Part shown: in pieces, positions 53,060 through 63,170 of the stretch
Layout of the letters: each line of letters opens with the position of its first letter
Numbering within the stretch: position 1 is the stretch's first letter
From: Nocardioides albidus
GTDB lineage: Bacteria; Actinomycetota; Actinomycetes; Propionibacteriales; Nocardioidaceae
Assembly: GCF_006335005.1 (NCBI RefSeq)
Contig: NZ_VDMP01000026.1
Span: 400,216 to 464,215, forward strand
Direction of reading: 5' to 3'
DNA: 64,000 bases
Program-made: the position numbers and the translations under genes
The notes under the pieces: generated by a model
What the model was told of the DNA's origin: nothing
Database searches by the model: none
Seen by the model: only the letters and a program-made list of their open reading frames with translations

Positions 53060-56000
53060 TCATCCCGTTCGGCGGGGTGCTGCGTGGGGCTGCGGATTGC
53101 CGTCGATGACTTCCGTGGTTCGAGCCGGCAGTCGGATCGGGCCGTAGTCGTCATCACTGCGGTTCGAGATGCCGTCTCGCATCCGCGCGTCGGCTCCTTC
53201 GACGTCACCCATGGCTCGGTCGACCGCGACGCGGTCGAGGGTCGCGATCTCGTCATACGGCGAGGCGGCGAGTGTGACGCTGGACGCGAAGTCGGCCAGG
53301 TCTAGATCGCCGACGGTAAGCGCGTGGGTGGTCACGATGTGTCCGACATCGACGATCGCCGCTGTCATGATGTGGTCGAGTCGGTCGCCTTCGAGAAGCC
53401 ATCCCCACCCGTCCTTGCGGAGGTCGGTGAACGGCTCTCCGCTGACGAGGTGCAGCGCGGCGATGAGGTCTGCCAGCCCCTCGGCGCCGCGGCTCTGGCC
53501 GCGGGCACGGAGGCGCCTGAACAGGTCGAGATCGCAGAGGACCCCGTCGAGGGCGTAGGTCGCCGGGACGCCGTCCTGGTGGGTCTGCTGCGCGCGGGGG
53601 AGGAACGGCTTGCCCGCCCGGCTCTGTCCGAGCCACTTCCGGATGATGCTCAGGTCGGACCGCGCCTTCTGAGGACGGATGCAGAGGTCCTCTGCGAGCT
53701 TCTCCGCGGTGACCCCGTTCGGGTGGAGCGCGAGGTAGGCGAGGAACTCGACGTAGTAGGGCCGGCGGTGAGCCGTGGCTGTTGCGTCGCCCAGAGTCCT
53801 GACCGTGACCGGACCCAGCAAGGTCACCTTCGGGGCCGCGGGAACCGGGGAATCCCATCGGGCGAGGTCCTCGTCCAGGTCCGGATCGTAGGCATGGACG
53901 GCCCCTGCGGCTTCCGGAGAAGCGTTGGGCGCGAGAGTCTGGACATCGTCGACCGTCGTGGCCGCCAGGTCGGCGTAGACCTGGGCGTCGAGCGGCAGGA
54001 GTGACGAGGCGCCAGCTGGTTGCTCCTCGGGACGCGGGTCGGTGAGTTCGTCGACGAGCGCGCCCGCGCAATCCGTCACGGTCCGTTCGTCGGCGGCACG
54101 GGGGACCGGCACCACCTGGGCCTCCGTGGTGAGATCGATCAGCGCGGCACACGCCTCCGCCTCCGCAGCAGTCAGCCCCGCGGAAGCGAGCTCCAGGTCA
54201 AGAGAAGGGATCCGCAGACGGCCCTCGGCGCTCAGGTGGACGTCGACGAACGGCGGGCACGGTTCTCCTCCGACGCTGACCAGAGCCAGGCCAGCGCGTC
54301 CCGAGAAGCCAACGAGGGCCCCGGCCAAGTGCGTCAGATCCGGACCACTGTCGCCGCCTGCGATGACCGCGGCGTGGAACTCATCCGGCTCTCCGATCGG
54401 GCTGGCGGTCGCGAGGTCGTCGGCCAGAGCGCGAAGGAACGCGTCGTCTCCGGGGTCGTGGACGTGGACGAAGTCGCGGTTGATCGAGGCCAGCTCTCCA
54501 CCGATTCCCAGCGCCTCGATGTGCACGGGAGAGGCCCAAGGATTGACGACCAACTCCGCCATGAGATGGCGAGCGAGCGCCGCGCTTGCATCGCGGTCCC
54601 CGTTCAGCGCCAGCGCGCGAAGCTCCTCGAGGTTGAGCAGGACGAGTGATCCGTCGTCGGCCTTCCCGACGCTGACGAGCATCGGGTACGGCGACATTGC
54701 ATCGGGAGGCGGAATCGGCACCGCCTCGACAGCGAGCTGCCATGCAGTGCCGTCTCCAGTCCATGGCTTGGAGAGTTCAGTCGGCTCCGCGAGCGTCAGC
54801 ACGATCCGGCTGGAAGAGAGCCGGACGGAGAGCAGGCGAGGTGCAGGGGCCAGGCCACGGAGCGCCGCATCTAGCTCCTCGATCGGATGGGCGGTGACGG
54901 ATCCCGACACCTGCACGGACTTCTCGACAGCGCGCAACTCGTCCGGCGGTGGGGCGATGACCCTTCCGGGTCGGCGATAGCGGAGCTGGGTTCGCCGGTG
55001 CTGTCGCAGCACCAGCCAGAGCGACCCGGCCAGGAGTGCCCCAGCGCCGGCCAGTCCCGGGAGCAGCCAGATCGGGGTGGTCTCGTCCTCGTCGGAGTCG
55101 GCGGAAGCATGCTCGGGGTCGGGGTCGGATGCTCCGGGAGCGGGCGGAGTAGCTCCGTCGGTAGGTGGAGTAGCGTCGTGCCGAGGCGGCTCCTGGACGT
55201 GCTTCGGCTCCTGAGGCTCGACCGGATCCGACTGTCCCGGGATCGTGAGCTTCCAGCCGGGGAGGATGAGGTCGGGGTCGGAGAGGTGGGCGCCGTTCGG
55301 CTGCACGGTGTCGCGTGATGCCCGGAAGATCGACGGATATGCGTCGGCGTCGCCTAGATGATCCTCGGCGATCTCGGAGAGGGTGTCACCCGGCTCAACG
55401 ACGTACGAGCCGCCCGAAGGGTCGTCCGCGGCGGGGACCTTGAGCACGGTCCCGGGCAGGAGGAAGTCGGGACGCCCGTCGAGGACGGCCTCGTTGAGGG
55501 CAACGAGCTCGACGTACCGCGTGCCGTCGCCGAGTCGCTCTTCGGCGATCTTCCAGAGGCTGTCGCCGCGCTTGACCGTGTAGCGCTCGGTCTGCGGCTG
55601 CATCGTCTGCGCGTGCTCTTCTGCTCGAGGCTCGGCCGGCGCATCCGGAGCAACTGCTACCTGCGGCTCGTCCGGCAGCGGCGCGGCGACTGCCGCATGC
55701 GCCCGATGCGGGGGCAGTACGGCGCTGACCGTGGGGACGGCGACGAACAGCAGCGCCGCGGCCGCGACCAGGCGGTCTGCGGCAAGCTGAGGAATCGCGA
55801 GACCTGGGAGGCGCGGCGTACGGATGCCGCGAGCCTGCGACACGATCGAGGCGACGAGCTGGCACGTGAAGACGGCCCACGCGATCCAGCAGATAGCGGT
55901 GATGACCTGGAGCGCGAGCGTGCCGTCGTCCTGGGCCGTCAGCCTCGACCAGGTGAACGCGCTCGGGTCGGGCAGCGCGTCGATGGCGATGAGCACGACT

Positions 56001-56074
56001 GGCACCCCGACCACGAAGGCGACGAGCGTGAGTGTGGCCAGGAGGCCGCGAAGCCTGAAGTCGGTCCTGTTCAT
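53060..56074 (-). CDS. LysM-BTAD membrane protein at the end of the Tad operon
   Basis: This is a 1004-residue protein. It has two or three N-terminal membrane helices (to about 125), two LysM domains ([20 protein letters not shown] at about 163 and [20 protein letters not shown] at about 223), a Pro/Asp linker and another membrane helix ([21 protein letters not shown]). The long cytoplasmic part ends in a winged-helix/BTAD activator region ([13 protein letters not shown]...[13 protein letters not shown]...[13 protein letters not shown]). It thus joins wall binding to a DNA-binding-type domain, which suggests a wall-sensing regulator. ATGA-coupled to the TadG-like gene. Confidence 0.85.
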   Translation of the reverse strand: MNRTDFRLRGLLATLTLVAFVVGVPVVLIAIDALPDPSAFTWSRLTAQDDGTLALQVITAICWIAWAVFTCQLVASIVSQARGIRTPRLPGLAIPQLAADRLVAAAALLFVAVPTVSAVLPPHRAHAAVAAPLPDEPQVAVAPDAPAEPRAEEHAQTMQPQTERYTVKRGDSLWKIAEERLGDGTRYVELVALNEAVLDGRPDFLLPGTVLKVPAADDPSGGSYVVEPGDTLSEIAEDHLGDADAYPSIFRASRDTVQPNGAHLSDPDLILPGWKLTIPGQSDPVEPQEPKHVQEPPRHDATPPTDGATPPAPGASDPDPEHASADSDEDETTPIWLLPGLAGAGALLAGSLWLVLRQHRRTQLRYRRPGRVIAPPPDELRAVEKSVQVSGSVTAHPIEELDAALRGLAPAPRLLSVRLSSSRIVLTLAEPTELSKPWTGDGTAWQLAVEAVPIPPPDAMSPYPMLVSVGKADDGSLVLLNLEELRALALNGDRDASAALARHLMAELVVNPWASPVHIEALGIGGELASINRDFVHVHDPGDDAFLRALADDLATASPIGEPDEFHAAVIAGGDSGPDLTHLAGALVGFSGRAGLALVSVGGEPCPPFVDVHLSAEGRLRIPSLDLELASAGLTAAEAEACAALIDLTTEAQVVPVPRAADERTVTDCAGALVDELTDPRPEEQPAGASSLLPLDAQVYADLAATTVDDVQTLAPNASPEAAGAVHAYDPDLDEDLARWDSPVPAAPKVTLLGPVTVRTLGDATATAHRRPYYVEFLAYLALHPNGVTAEKLAEDLCIRPQKARSDLSIIRKWLGQSRAGKPFLPRAQQTHQDGVPATYALDGVLCDLDLFRRLRARGQSRGAEGLADLIAALHLVSGEPFTDLRKDGWGWLLEGDRLDHIMTAAIVDVGHIVTTHALTVGDLDLADFASSVTLAASPYDEIATLDRVAVDRAMGDVEGADARMRDGISNRSDDDYGPIRLPARTTEVIDGNPQPHAAPRRTG

Positions 56075-56490
56075 TGCTCGCTACCTCCGAGGGTGCGGAC
56101 GAGTCGCGCGGTCGCGGTGCCGGTGACGTCGAGGCGGTTGATGCCGATGAGACCGAGGAACTGCGGGTCGTAGGAGTCCGTGACGGTCACCGTGATCGTG
56201 GTGCCGTCGTTGATGGTGACCGTTCCGGCGACGCCGGCCGCGTCGAGGTAGCGCTGGGCAGCGGCACGCGCGGCGGCGGGGGAGATCGCGAGGTCGTGAC
56301 CTTGGATGGCGGAGCTTCCTTCGACCTCCTCGCCACCGGCTCGTGCGGCCTGCGCTGCGACGTCGTGGGCCCGCTCGTGGGCGTGGACCTGGCCCCCGAG
56401 GTCGACCGCCAGTCCGACGAGGAAGATCATCACGAAGCTGGACAGGGCCAGCCAGACCGTAATGGAGCCGCGCTCGTCCCGGCGGCTCAT
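56071..56490 (-). CDS. TadE/TadG-like pseudopilin
   Basis: This 139-residue protein begins [41 protein letters not shown]: the short basic leader, G-S cleavage-like junction and hydrophobic helix are those of TadE/G minor pilins. It ends with a beta-rich extracytoplasmic domain. It overlaps the upstream gene by four bases (ATGA), which fixes the start at 56490 rather than 56502. Confidence 0.82.
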   Translation of the reverse strand: MSRRDERGSITVWLALSSFVMIFLVGLAVDLGGQVHAHERAHDVAAQAARAGGEEVEGSSAIQGHDLAISPAAARAAAQRYLDAAGVAGTVTINDGTTITVTVTDSYDPQFLGLIGINRLDVTGTATARLVRTLGGSEQ

Positions 56491-56909
56491 TGTTCCCGCC
56501 ACGTATCAAGCGGGCTGGACATGGTGCTCCGGAGGACCCGTGCTACTGGCACGCCCGGCACGGCGAGATCTGACAGGTCGAGGCGGCAGGACACCGTCAC
56601 GGTGACCGATCCTGGGACCCCGGGCTGCTTGTCGAAGTCGCTCGTGTCGACCACAACGTCGATGGCCGAGCATCCGATCTTCTGATTGGTGATGCTCGAA
56701 GTCGCTGCCGCGCGTGCATCCGTGCGGGCGACGTCCGCGTTGCGGGCGAGCGAGGCTGACCGGGCGGCATCGGCGGCGGCGGACTGAAGCGCCTGATGGG
56801 TGGTCGCCGTACGGCCTCCGAAGATGACCAGGCCGACGAAGAGCGCGAAGGCGGGCACGCCGATCGCCGCCTCGAGGGCTGCCGAACCGCGCTCGTCCCG
56901 GCGGATCAC
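56487..56909 (-). CDS. TadE family minor pilin
   Basis: This is a 140-residue protein from GTG 56909. It begins VIRRDERGSAALEAAIGVPAFALFVGLVIFGG with the TadE-type ERGSAALE leader, then a helical stalk and a beta domain (VTVTVSCRLDLSDLAVPGVP). It is coupled at both ends by four-base overlaps. Minor pilins are processed by prepilin peptidase; none is encoded in the window. Confidence 0.85.
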   Translation of the reverse strand: MIRRDERGSAALEAAIGVPAFALFVGLVIFGGRTATTHQALQSAAADAARSASLARNADVARTDARAAATSSITNQKIGCSAIDVVVDTSDFDKQPGVPGSVTVTVSCRLDLSDLAVPGVPVARVLRSTMSSPLDTWREQ

Positions 56910-57322
56910 GGCGCCGTCACCTGCTCGACCGGCACGCTCGCGCTCTGAGTAATCCGGACCTTCCACCCTGGAATGACGCTCAGTGAGAAGCCACTGACAG
57001 TCACGGTGGCAGTCGTGGCGGTCCGGTTCGCACTCGTCGACGTCGCGGTGATGACGTCATCGCCACCGGCCTCGGCGAGGAAGTCGTTGGCTGCGCCGAC
57101 CCCGTCGGACTCCCGGCCCTGCTCGGCTCCGGCGGCTCTGGCGCCCTGCTGCGCGGCCGCGATGGCGACCGACTTCGCGTGGTAGTAGAGCGCTGCCTGC
57201 ATCCCGAGGAACATGACTGCGAACAGTGCGGGCAGCAGGACGACGAGCTCGATCGAGACCGAGCCCCGTTCGCCGCGTCGCCGGCGGCGGCTACTTGATC
57301 TTGCCCGCTTCTGAGGTGACAT
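56906..57322 (-). CDS. TadE-like minor pilin
   Basis: This 138-residue protein has a very basic start (KRARSSSRRRRRGERGSVSIE), then LVVLLPALFAVMFLGMQAALYYHAKSVAIAAAQQGARAAG, the usual TadE helix with conserved residues, and an extracytoplasmic beta region. It overlaps the pilin gene by 32 bases and the next TadE by four. Confidence 0.85.
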   Translation of the reverse strand: MSPQKRARSSSRRRRRGERGSVSIELVVLLPALFAVMFLGMQAALYYHAKSVAIAAAQQGARAAGAEQGRESDGVGAANDFLAEAGGDDVITATSTSANRTATTATVTVSGFSLSVIPGWKVRITQSASVPVEQVTAP

Positions 57323-57485
57323 AGTTCGTGACCGCGAGGACCACGATCCCGACGATGCCGATGACGGCGACGGCCCAGAGGACGTGCTCCATCGTCACCG
57401 ACCCGCGTTCACTGCGGTGGGAAGCTCGCAGGTCGTCGTACTTGCTGAGTGCTGCGATCTGCAGCAGGACCAGAACCTTCAACAT
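57291..57485 (-). CDS. Flp-like small pilin
   Basis: This 64-residue protein has the leader ending RSERGSVTMEHVLWAVAVIGIVGIVVLAVTNYV, giving the G-S-V-T-M-E cleavage region and hydrophobic helix of Flp/Tad-type pilins (Glu at position 5 after the junction). It carries a strong AGGAGGA ribosome-binding site, as expected for the most abundant subunit. Confidence 0.78.
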   Translation of the reverse strand: MLKVLVLLQIAALSKYDDLRASHRSERGSVTMEHVLWAVAVIGIVGIVVLAVTNYVTSEAGKIK

Positions 57486-57518
57486 GGGTTTTCCTCCTGT
57501 GGATGTGTCCTTCCGTGG

Positions 57519-58418
57519 TCACGAGTTCGTGAACATGCGAAGCAATGAGGGCGCGACGAGCAGCGCCATGAAGATCACGCCCAGCAGCGAGCCGGGCATC
57601 GACATGCGCTCACCGACGGCGTTGGCCTGTGCGAGCTCGTCGTTGAGCATCGCCGTGCGCATGGCGGCGGACCGGGCGCGCAGGGTCGCGTACACGCCGG
57701 CTCCTTCCTCGCCCGAGAGGCGCATAATGTCGGCGAAGTCGTCGAGCTCGGGCAGTCCGAGCTCCTCTGCCAAGGTGTGCAGCGCGTCCCAGGGCGGCAG
57801 TCCCGACCACCGCGACCGGGTGAGCTCCTCGGACAGCCGCGTGAACACCCACGAGTCGCCGACCTCAGCCGCAGCCTCCATCGCCTGCCGGTGGCCGATG
57901 CCGTTGTTCCGCTCCAGAGCCACGAGGTCGATGTAGGCGCCGAGAGCTCGGGCGAACTCAGTCCGCGCCTTCTTCGCGTCGTCGAGGGCGTTGTAGTTCG
58001 GGATGAAGAACATGACGGCGGCCAGCGCGAGCGATCCGACCGCCGGAAGTTGGAACGGGATGCTCAGCCCGAAGGCGTTGAAGAGCGTGACGAGGACCGG
58101 CGGGATGACGAGGCCGAGCCCAGCGAACATCAGCTTCTCGCCGTAGAACTGCGCGACCGGGATCCGCAGGAGCGCGAGTTCGCGAGTCGGCGTACGAACC
58201 CAGAGCCCGGGCGGCAGGACACGCAGGCCCCACAGGCCGAGCCGCTCCTTGCTCGACCGCGCGGAATCGGAGGTGGTTGAACGCGGACGAGACGAGGAGA
58301 CACGCTCGAGCGCGTCGGCGAGGTCGGGCTCCGCGGGCAGGAGGCGGGCGACGAGAAGCACGAGGCCGAGGCCGACGAGGCCCCCGGCAAGGATCGCCAA
58401 CTGCAGCCCGGTGATCAT
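57519..58418 (-). CDS. tadC: TadC-like inner membrane platform protein
   Basis: This is a 299-residue type II secretion F-domain protein. It has an N-terminal membrane helix, a cytoplasmic region, then FARALGAYIDLVALERNNGIGHRQAMEAAAEVGDSWVF and a C-terminal membrane pair (LLGVIFMALLVAPSLLRMF). The ATG overlaps the tadB stop (ATGA). With TadB it forms the platform for pilus assembly. Confidence 0.9.
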   Translation of the reverse strand: MITGLQLAILAGGLVGLGLVLLVARLLPAEPDLADALERVSSSRPRSTTSDSARSSKERLGLWGLRVLPPGLWVRTPTRELALLRIPVAQFYGEKLMFAGLGLVIPPVLVTLFNAFGLSIPFQLPAVGSLALAAVMFFIPNYNALDDAKKARTEFARALGAYIDLVALERNNGIGHRQAMEAAAEVGDSWVFTRLSEELTRSRWSGLPPWDALHTLAEELGLPELDDFADIMRLSGEEGAGVYATLRARSAAMRTAMLNDELAQANAVGERMSMPGSLLGVIFMALLVAPSLLRMFTNS

Positions 58419-59272
58419 CGCGGCGCCTCCGCGACTGCGCGGGTCGCCAGGAACCGGGGGAGAGGCTTGCCTGCGGCCATGCGTCGCATCCAGACCAGGG
58501 TCGCGACGTACGCCGACAGAAGGAGTACGAGGAGCACCTGGCCCACCGGGGTGCGGTACGGCTCGACGTACGTCCCGGACAGCGCAAGTACGACGAGCAC
58601 GCTGGCGCTGATCAACGTGACCCACCGCGCGGTCGCTCGCGGCTTGGCTCGGTCTGCCTCGACCTGGCGCCGAGCACGCACGTCGGCGCCGACCGACTCG
58701 GCGAGCCCTTCGAGCACACTCGCGAGCCCGGCGCCGCGTCGACGGGCGCCCAGGATCAGGTTCGCTGCGATCAGGTCGCCGGTCGCGTCGTCGAGTTCGT
58801 CGGCGAATGCTCGCAGAGCCTTCTCGGTGTCCCACCGTGCCCGCAGCCGGGTCACCAGTCGGTGGACCTCATCGGCGATCGGAGCAGGTGTCGACCGCAG
58901 AGTCGCGACCAGCGCTTGTTCCAGGCCGATTCCGACGGTGAGGACTCCGGAGAGCGATCGAGTCCATTCCTCCATCGCTTCGAGGCGTGCGATCTGCGTT
59001 GCTGCCGGCGGCGCGCTGAGCAGGATGGGCAGCCCGATGACTGCGACCGGCGCGATGACGAGCGCCAGGATCCAGCCGGTGATGAGCCATCCGACGAGGC
59101 CGAGCGCGCCACCGGCAAGAAGCAGGACTCGGGTTCGCCGGTTGAGGGCGCGGCGCCGATGGGCTGCCGTGGGTTCCCGCGGCGGAATCGCGGTCGGGCG
59201 AAGGCCGACGACCACCCCGAGGAGCCCCAAGGCGACGAGTCCACCCGCGAGTGCGGGAAGGATCGTGGTCAT
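58415..59272 (-). CDS. tadB: TadB-like inner membrane platform protein
   Basis: This is a 285-residue F-domain protein. It has membrane helices near both ends and in the centre, with MEEWTRSLSGVLTVGIGLEQALVATLRSTPAPIADEV and DLIAANLILGARRRGAGLASVLEGLAESV as the helical bundle. It overlaps both tadA and tadC by four bases. Confidence 0.9.
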   Translation of the reverse strand: MTTILPALAGGLVALGLLGVVVGLRPTAIPPREPTAAHRRRALNRRTRVLLLAGGALGLVGWLITGWILALVIAPVAVIGLPILLSAPPAATQIARLEAMEEWTRSLSGVLTVGIGLEQALVATLRSTPAPIADEVHRLVTRLRARWDTEKALRAFADELDDATGDLIAANLILGARRRGAGLASVLEGLAESVGADVRARRQVEADRAKPRATARWVTLISASVLVVLALSGTYVEPYRTPVGQVLLVLLLSAYVATLVWMRRMAAGKPLPRFLATRAVAEAPR

Positions 59273-60744
59273 GTCCGGGCTCCCAGCGGTTGACTCGCGA
59301 GGTACGCCGGGAGGTCGAAGCCGTGCTGCGTGAGCCGTCGGTACTCGTCAGGGAGGACGTCGGGGACTGCGACTCCCGTGGCATCGGCGCGGAACACGTG
59401 CGTGGTCGCGTAGCCGGGCTCCTTCTCGCCCGGGGCCAGCGAGATGACCTCCGCGACCCGCCTCGCCCGCTGAGCCCCGCCCGGCACGACCTTGGTTTCC
59501 AGGCTCAACTGGACGATCAGGTCGACGGTCGCGGCGAGCTTGCTGGTGGCCAGACCCTGTGTGACGTGCGGCCCGGCTTCCATCGCGCAGGTCACGAGCT
59601 TGCGTACTGCGGCCACCGCATCGGCCGCGTGCGTTGTGGAGATGGATCCGGTGCCGGACTCCATCGCCTTGATCATCGCCCAGATCTCCTTGCCGCGGAC
59701 CTCTCCGACGATCTGCCGGGACAGGTTGAAGCGGAAGGAGTCGACCAGTGCCTCGTCGAGCGTGAACTCACCCGACTGTCGCCCGTCGGGACCGCGTTCA
59801 CCCGATCCCGGCCGGGCCTCCCATGGAATGACCACCTTGTGCCGACCGAGCTCGTGGAGGTGCAGTTCGTACTCGGTCTCAAAGGTGCCGATGGCCTCGA
59901 GTTCGTCGATCTCGGCGCAGAGGGCGCGGACCAGCGTGGTCTTACCCGCCCCCTGCGCCCCGGCGACCACGATCGAGCACCGAGCCCGCACCGCGGCCCT
60001 CAGAAACGAGGCGACGACGGGCGTCATCATGTCGCGCTTGACGAGGTCGTCCAGGGTCACCCGCATCAGCCGGTGCCGACGGATCACGACGGACGGCCGG
60101 GTGGTTACCCACGCCACGGCCGCCAGCCGGGAGCCGCCGTCCAGCCTCATGTGGAGACTCGGTTGCGCCTCGGAGAAGGACCGCGCATTCACCTCGCTGC
60201 GAGAGGCAAGGAATACGAGGAAGTCGATCAGCTCCTGATCGGAATCGGCCACCGACGGCCCGGGAACGAGCGTCCCGTCGATCAGCTCGAGCTGCACGTT
60301 GTCGTGGCCGACGATGACGATGTTCTCGATCCGATCGTCATCCACCAAGGGCTGCAGGCGGCCCAGGCGGAAGAGTGAGTCGAACACGGCCTGCGCGGTC
60401 GCCTGCTGCTTCGCGGGACTCCACGACCCGAGCCCGGCGTCGACGGCCTCTGCCATCGCAGACTCGATCAGGTCCAGCACGATCGACCGGCCCAGCTCCT
60501 GCTGTGCCTCCTTGCCGAGACGGGCACGCCCGGACTGCACGGCCTGGCTCAGCTGCTCGGAGGCCTGGGCGCGCAGTGCCGAGACGAGCGCCCAGTCGAC
60601 ATCGGAGGTGGCCGGGGGCGGCGATGCAACGGTCGCGTCGAGACCGCTCGGCACCTCGTGGGGGACGCCGTTGGTCGTCTGGCTGAAGAGCGGCAGGCGC
60701 GTCAGGTCGCCGTACTCGTTCGAGAATCGGTAGGTCTCGGTCAT
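59269..60744 (-). CDS. tadA: TadA/CpaF-type secretion ATPase
   Basis: This 491-residue VirB11/GspE superfamily ATPase has Walker A GAQGAGKT (262-269), Asp box FETEYELHLHEL, Walker B region GEVRGKEIWAMIKAMESG with the conserved GEVR, and His-box-like SISTTHAADA. An N-terminal helical domain (about 45-130) is typical of CpaF. It powers pilus assembly. Coupled to tadB and tadZ by ATGA overlaps. Confidence 0.93.
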   Translation of the reverse strand: MTETYRFSNEYGDLTRLPLFSQTTNGVPHEVPSGLDATVASPPPATSDVDWALVSALRAQASEQLSQAVQSGRARLGKEAQQELGRSIVLDLIESAMAEAVDAGLGSWSPAKQQATAQAVFDSLFRLGRLQPLVDDDRIENIVIVGHDNVQLELIDGTLVPGPSVADSDQELIDFLVFLASRSEVNARSFSEAQPSLHMRLDGGSRLAAVAWVTTRPSVVIRRHRLMRVTLDDLVKRDMMTPVVASFLRAAVRARCSIVVAGAQGAGKTTLVRALCAEIDELEAIGTFETEYELHLHELGRHKVVIPWEARPGSGERGPDGRQSGEFTLDEALVDSFRFNLSRQIVGEVRGKEIWAMIKAMESGTGSISTTHAADAVAAVRKLVTCAMEAGPHVTQGLATSKLAATVDLIVQLSLETKVVPGGAQRARRVAEVISLAPGEKEPGYATTHVFRADATGVAVPDVLPDEYRRLTQHGFDLPAYLASQPLGART

Positions 60745-61505
60745 GGCCGCGCCTCCTCGACCAGCGCGAACCGACCACGGGCGATGTGCGCCTGGACCGA
60801 TTGGACCGTGGCCTCGAGCGCGCGGATGTAGGGGCCGGTCTCGAAGTGCTTCGGAGGCGCCGCGCCGCGGTGATACACGGCCGCGGCTGCCGGATCGTCC
60901 GGCAGGTCGGCGACGACGGGCATGCCGAGAACCTTGGAGATCTCAGTGGCTCGATAAGGCTGGCCCTCGGCGATGAGAAGCAAGCAGGGGTGACGCCATC
61001 CGGTGGCGGGCTGCCGGACGGTCTCCGCCCACGACCGAGCTGCCGAGATCGCCGGCAGGGTGGCTCTGGTGACCAGGAGCGCTGCGTCGGCGGCGTCCAG
61101 CAGCGGGGTCGGCGAGCCCATGAGGCCGAGCCTGCCGGCGTCGACGATGACGTCCTGGCCGTTGTCATCCAGTTCGCGGAGTGCGGCCGCCAACGGCTCC
61201 CAGATGTCACGGAGCGCCGCGGCCTGAGCGTGCGATCGGATGCCGGCGACGAGCGAGACGTTCGGGCTCAAGGGCCGGACGACGTCCCGCAGCGCGTCTG
61301 CTGTGCCGAGGGGTGAGAGGGCGAGCTCGATCAGCCCGGCGTCGTACGGCGTGGTGCCGCGGAGGAACCCGGCGAGGACGCCGGATCCGCCGGTCGGGTC
61401 GGCTTCGACGAGGAGCACGGGCCGTGGCCAACTGAAGGCCATGCCCACTGCTGTGGTGGTGACGCCGGGCGAACCGGAGGCCGAGGTCAGGCACACGATC
61501 GCCAT
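60741..61505 (-). CDS. tadZ: TadZ/CpaE-like ParA-type ATPase
   Basis: This 254-residue MinD/ParA-like protein starts MAIVCLTSASGSPGVTTTAVGMAF with a deviant Walker A (GSPGVTTT in place of GKGGxGKT, missing the usual lysine), as in some TadZ/CpaE proteins. It also has LLVEADPTGGSGVL and VIVDAGRLG. It positions the Tad apparatus at the cell pole. The start overlaps the cpaB stop by one base. Confidence 0.85.
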   Translation of the reverse strand: MAIVCLTSASGSPGVTTTAVGMAFSWPRPVLLVEADPTGGSGVLAGFLRGTTPYDAGLIELALSPLGTADALRDVVRPLSPNVSLVAGIRSHAQAAALRDIWEPLAAALRELDDNGQDVIVDAGRLGLMGSPTPLLDAADAALLVTRATLPAISAARSWAETVRQPATGWRHPCLLLIAEGQPYRATEISKVLGMPVVADLPDDPAAAAVYHRGAAPPKHFETGPYIRALEATVQSVQAHIARGRFALVEEARP

Positions 61506-62182
61506 CACTGGGCTCCCGAGTCGAGGATCAGCGCGACGTTGCCGGTGGCAGCGCGGGCCGCGAGGACGCTCGCGTCGGCGTACGGCACCAGGACGTTGAC
61601 GATGGTGTTGCCGGTCGTCTCGTCGATCGCCGTGTCGACGACCTCGGCAGCGGTGAACTGGGGCGCGCCGGTCGGGGCATCGCCGTTCGCAGCAGGGGTG
61701 GCGATGATGCGGACCTTGTCGCCGCCGTGCATCGGGAGCGCTGGAACCTGGGCCGGAGTCAGCGAGATGCCGACGATCGACTGGCCCTCCGGTGGCATCG
61801 GCGCATCGGTCGTCGACTCCGTCGTGATCAGCCCGCCGGCAGAGATGTCGAGCGCGGCGCGCTGGCCGACGATCTCGTCGTACGCCGACGCCGGGAGTGG
61901 CTCCAGAGCCGGGTCGCCGCTGATCCGGATGCGCCGGATGTCGTCGGCGGTGATGACCTCGCCTCGATGGATCGTCTTCGCCGCAGCGAGGACCTCCTCG
62001 GTGCTGGTCGTCGCGTTCCATGCCCACGCACCGAGCAGGCAGCCAAGGGCGGTGACGACGACGGCGGCGAAGACGAGGCCGGGCCGCCTGCGCAGCTTGG
62101 GCGGGGGAGTGATCGGCGGGCCGCCGTCGGGCGCGGTGCGGTGGGGGCCGGGCTTCCGGTCCTCTCGGGCAGTCGTAGTCAC
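61505..62182 (-). CDS. cpaB: CpaB/RcpC-like SAF-domain protein
   Basis: This 225-residue protein has one N-terminal membrane helix (LVFAAVVVTALGCLLGAWAW) and a SAF domain (AAKTIHRGEVITADDIRRI...GQRAALDISAGGLIT). CpaB/RcpC proteins form the periplasmic or wall-side collar of Tad systems. GTG start with GGAGGGA six bases upstream. Confidence 0.87.
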   Translation of the reverse strand: MTTTAREDRKPGPHRTAPDGGPPITPPPKLRRRPGLVFAAVVVTALGCLLGAWAWNATTSTEEVLAAAKTIHRGEVITADDIRRIRISGDPALEPLPASAYDEIVGQRAALDISAGGLITTESTTDAPMPPEGQSIVGISLTPAQVPALPMHGGDKVRIIATPAANGDAPTGAPQFTAAEVVDTAIDETTGNTIVNVLVPYADASVLAARAATGNVALILDSGAQ

Positions 62183-62207
62183 TTCGTCCCTCCCCGCGCA
62201 GTGCTCG

Positions 62208-63170
62208 TCAGTTCACGAGCACCTGTGCTTCGCCGATCCGGATCTGGGTCGAGCGGTTGAGGCCGTCGAGGCGGATCGTCCCGGTCTGGCCTGCGCCCGA
62301 CCAGGTGATGACCCAGCTCGAGGTCGCGGTGACGGTGTACGCGTCTTCTGCCTGCCCCGCGCTCGACTTCTTGTAGGTGTGGCCGCAGTCGGGGGAGTCC
62401 TTCCGCCCGAACTCCGGCTTGTACGGCGTGCCCGCCGTGTCGCAGACGACCTCGGTTCCGTCGCCCATGTCCCAGGTGACGTGCAGGACCTTCGCCGTCG
62501 CGGTGATCGTGATGCCGCCTGCCGACGCACTCTCGGTGATCGGGCCGTAGGTCTGGCTGCTCGGCGCCTTCGCCCACATCCACACGGGCATGCCGACGAG
62601 GCCGATGCTGTCGGGGCCCGGCTCGGGAGCGATGCCGATGTCGATCGCCCCGAGGTGCATGTTCTCGATGGCGATCTGGGCGACCTCTCTCGGTGTCGGT
62701 CCCGTGCCGGAGTTCGGCGGCGGGTCCTGCGTCCAGATCGTGATGAGCAGCCCGGTCTGCGGCTGGTCGCAGTAGTAGACGGCGCCGTCTCCGGGCTCGT
62801 GGCCCTGCCAGCTCGGATCGCCGGCTGGCGGCTGGGGCTCCACCAGCGAGATGTAGCAGTGGTACGCGTTCGACCAGTAGGCGCCGTTCTTCGTGCATGG
62901 CACCGGCCCGGGCGGTGGATTCGTGACGCCCTGGCTGGTGCCGTCCCAGTAGCAGGCTGCGCCGCTGCCCGTGTCCTCTGGCCCGTCGTCGCCTGGCGTC
63001 CCCGGTGTGCCGGGATTGCCCGGGACATGGATCCAGATCAGGCACTCGCCCGTCGCCGGGTCGGTCTGACCGCAGACCGTGCCGTCGGCGTACGACGGTG
63101 CGGAGGCAAGGGCAGTGAGGCTGGCGGTGGCGAGGGCAGTCAGCAGGAGGCGAATCAGGAGGCCGCGCAT
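62208..63170 (-). CDS. Secreted protein of the Tad operon, unknown
   Basis: This 320-residue protein has a signal peptide (LLIRLLLTALATASLTALASAPSYA). The Pro/Gly-rich N-terminal half contains many Cys and Trp residues (GTVCGQTDPATGECLIW, AACYWDGTS, AYHCYISLVEPQP). The C-terminal half is beta-sandwich-like (ITITATAKVLHVTWDMGDGTEVVCD). It may be a wall or pilus-associated adhesin; this is inferred from location only. It overlaps the preceding lipoprotein gene by 16 bases. Confidence 0.75.
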   Translation of the reverse strand: MRGLLIRLLLTALATASLTALASAPSYADGTVCGQTDPATGECLIWIHVPGNPGTPGTPGDDGPEDTGSGAACYWDGTSQGVTNPPPGPVPCTKNGAYWSNAYHCYISLVEPQPPAGDPSWQGHEPGDGAVYYCDQPQTGLLITIWTQDPPPNSGTGPTPREVAQIAIENMHLGAIDIGIAPEPGPDSIGLVGMPVWMWAKAPSSQTYGPITESASAGGITITATAKVLHVTWDMGDGTEVVCDTAGTPYKPEFGRKDSPDCGHTYKKSSAGQAEDAYTVTATSSWVITWSGAGQTGTIRLDGLNRSTQIRIGEAQVLVN

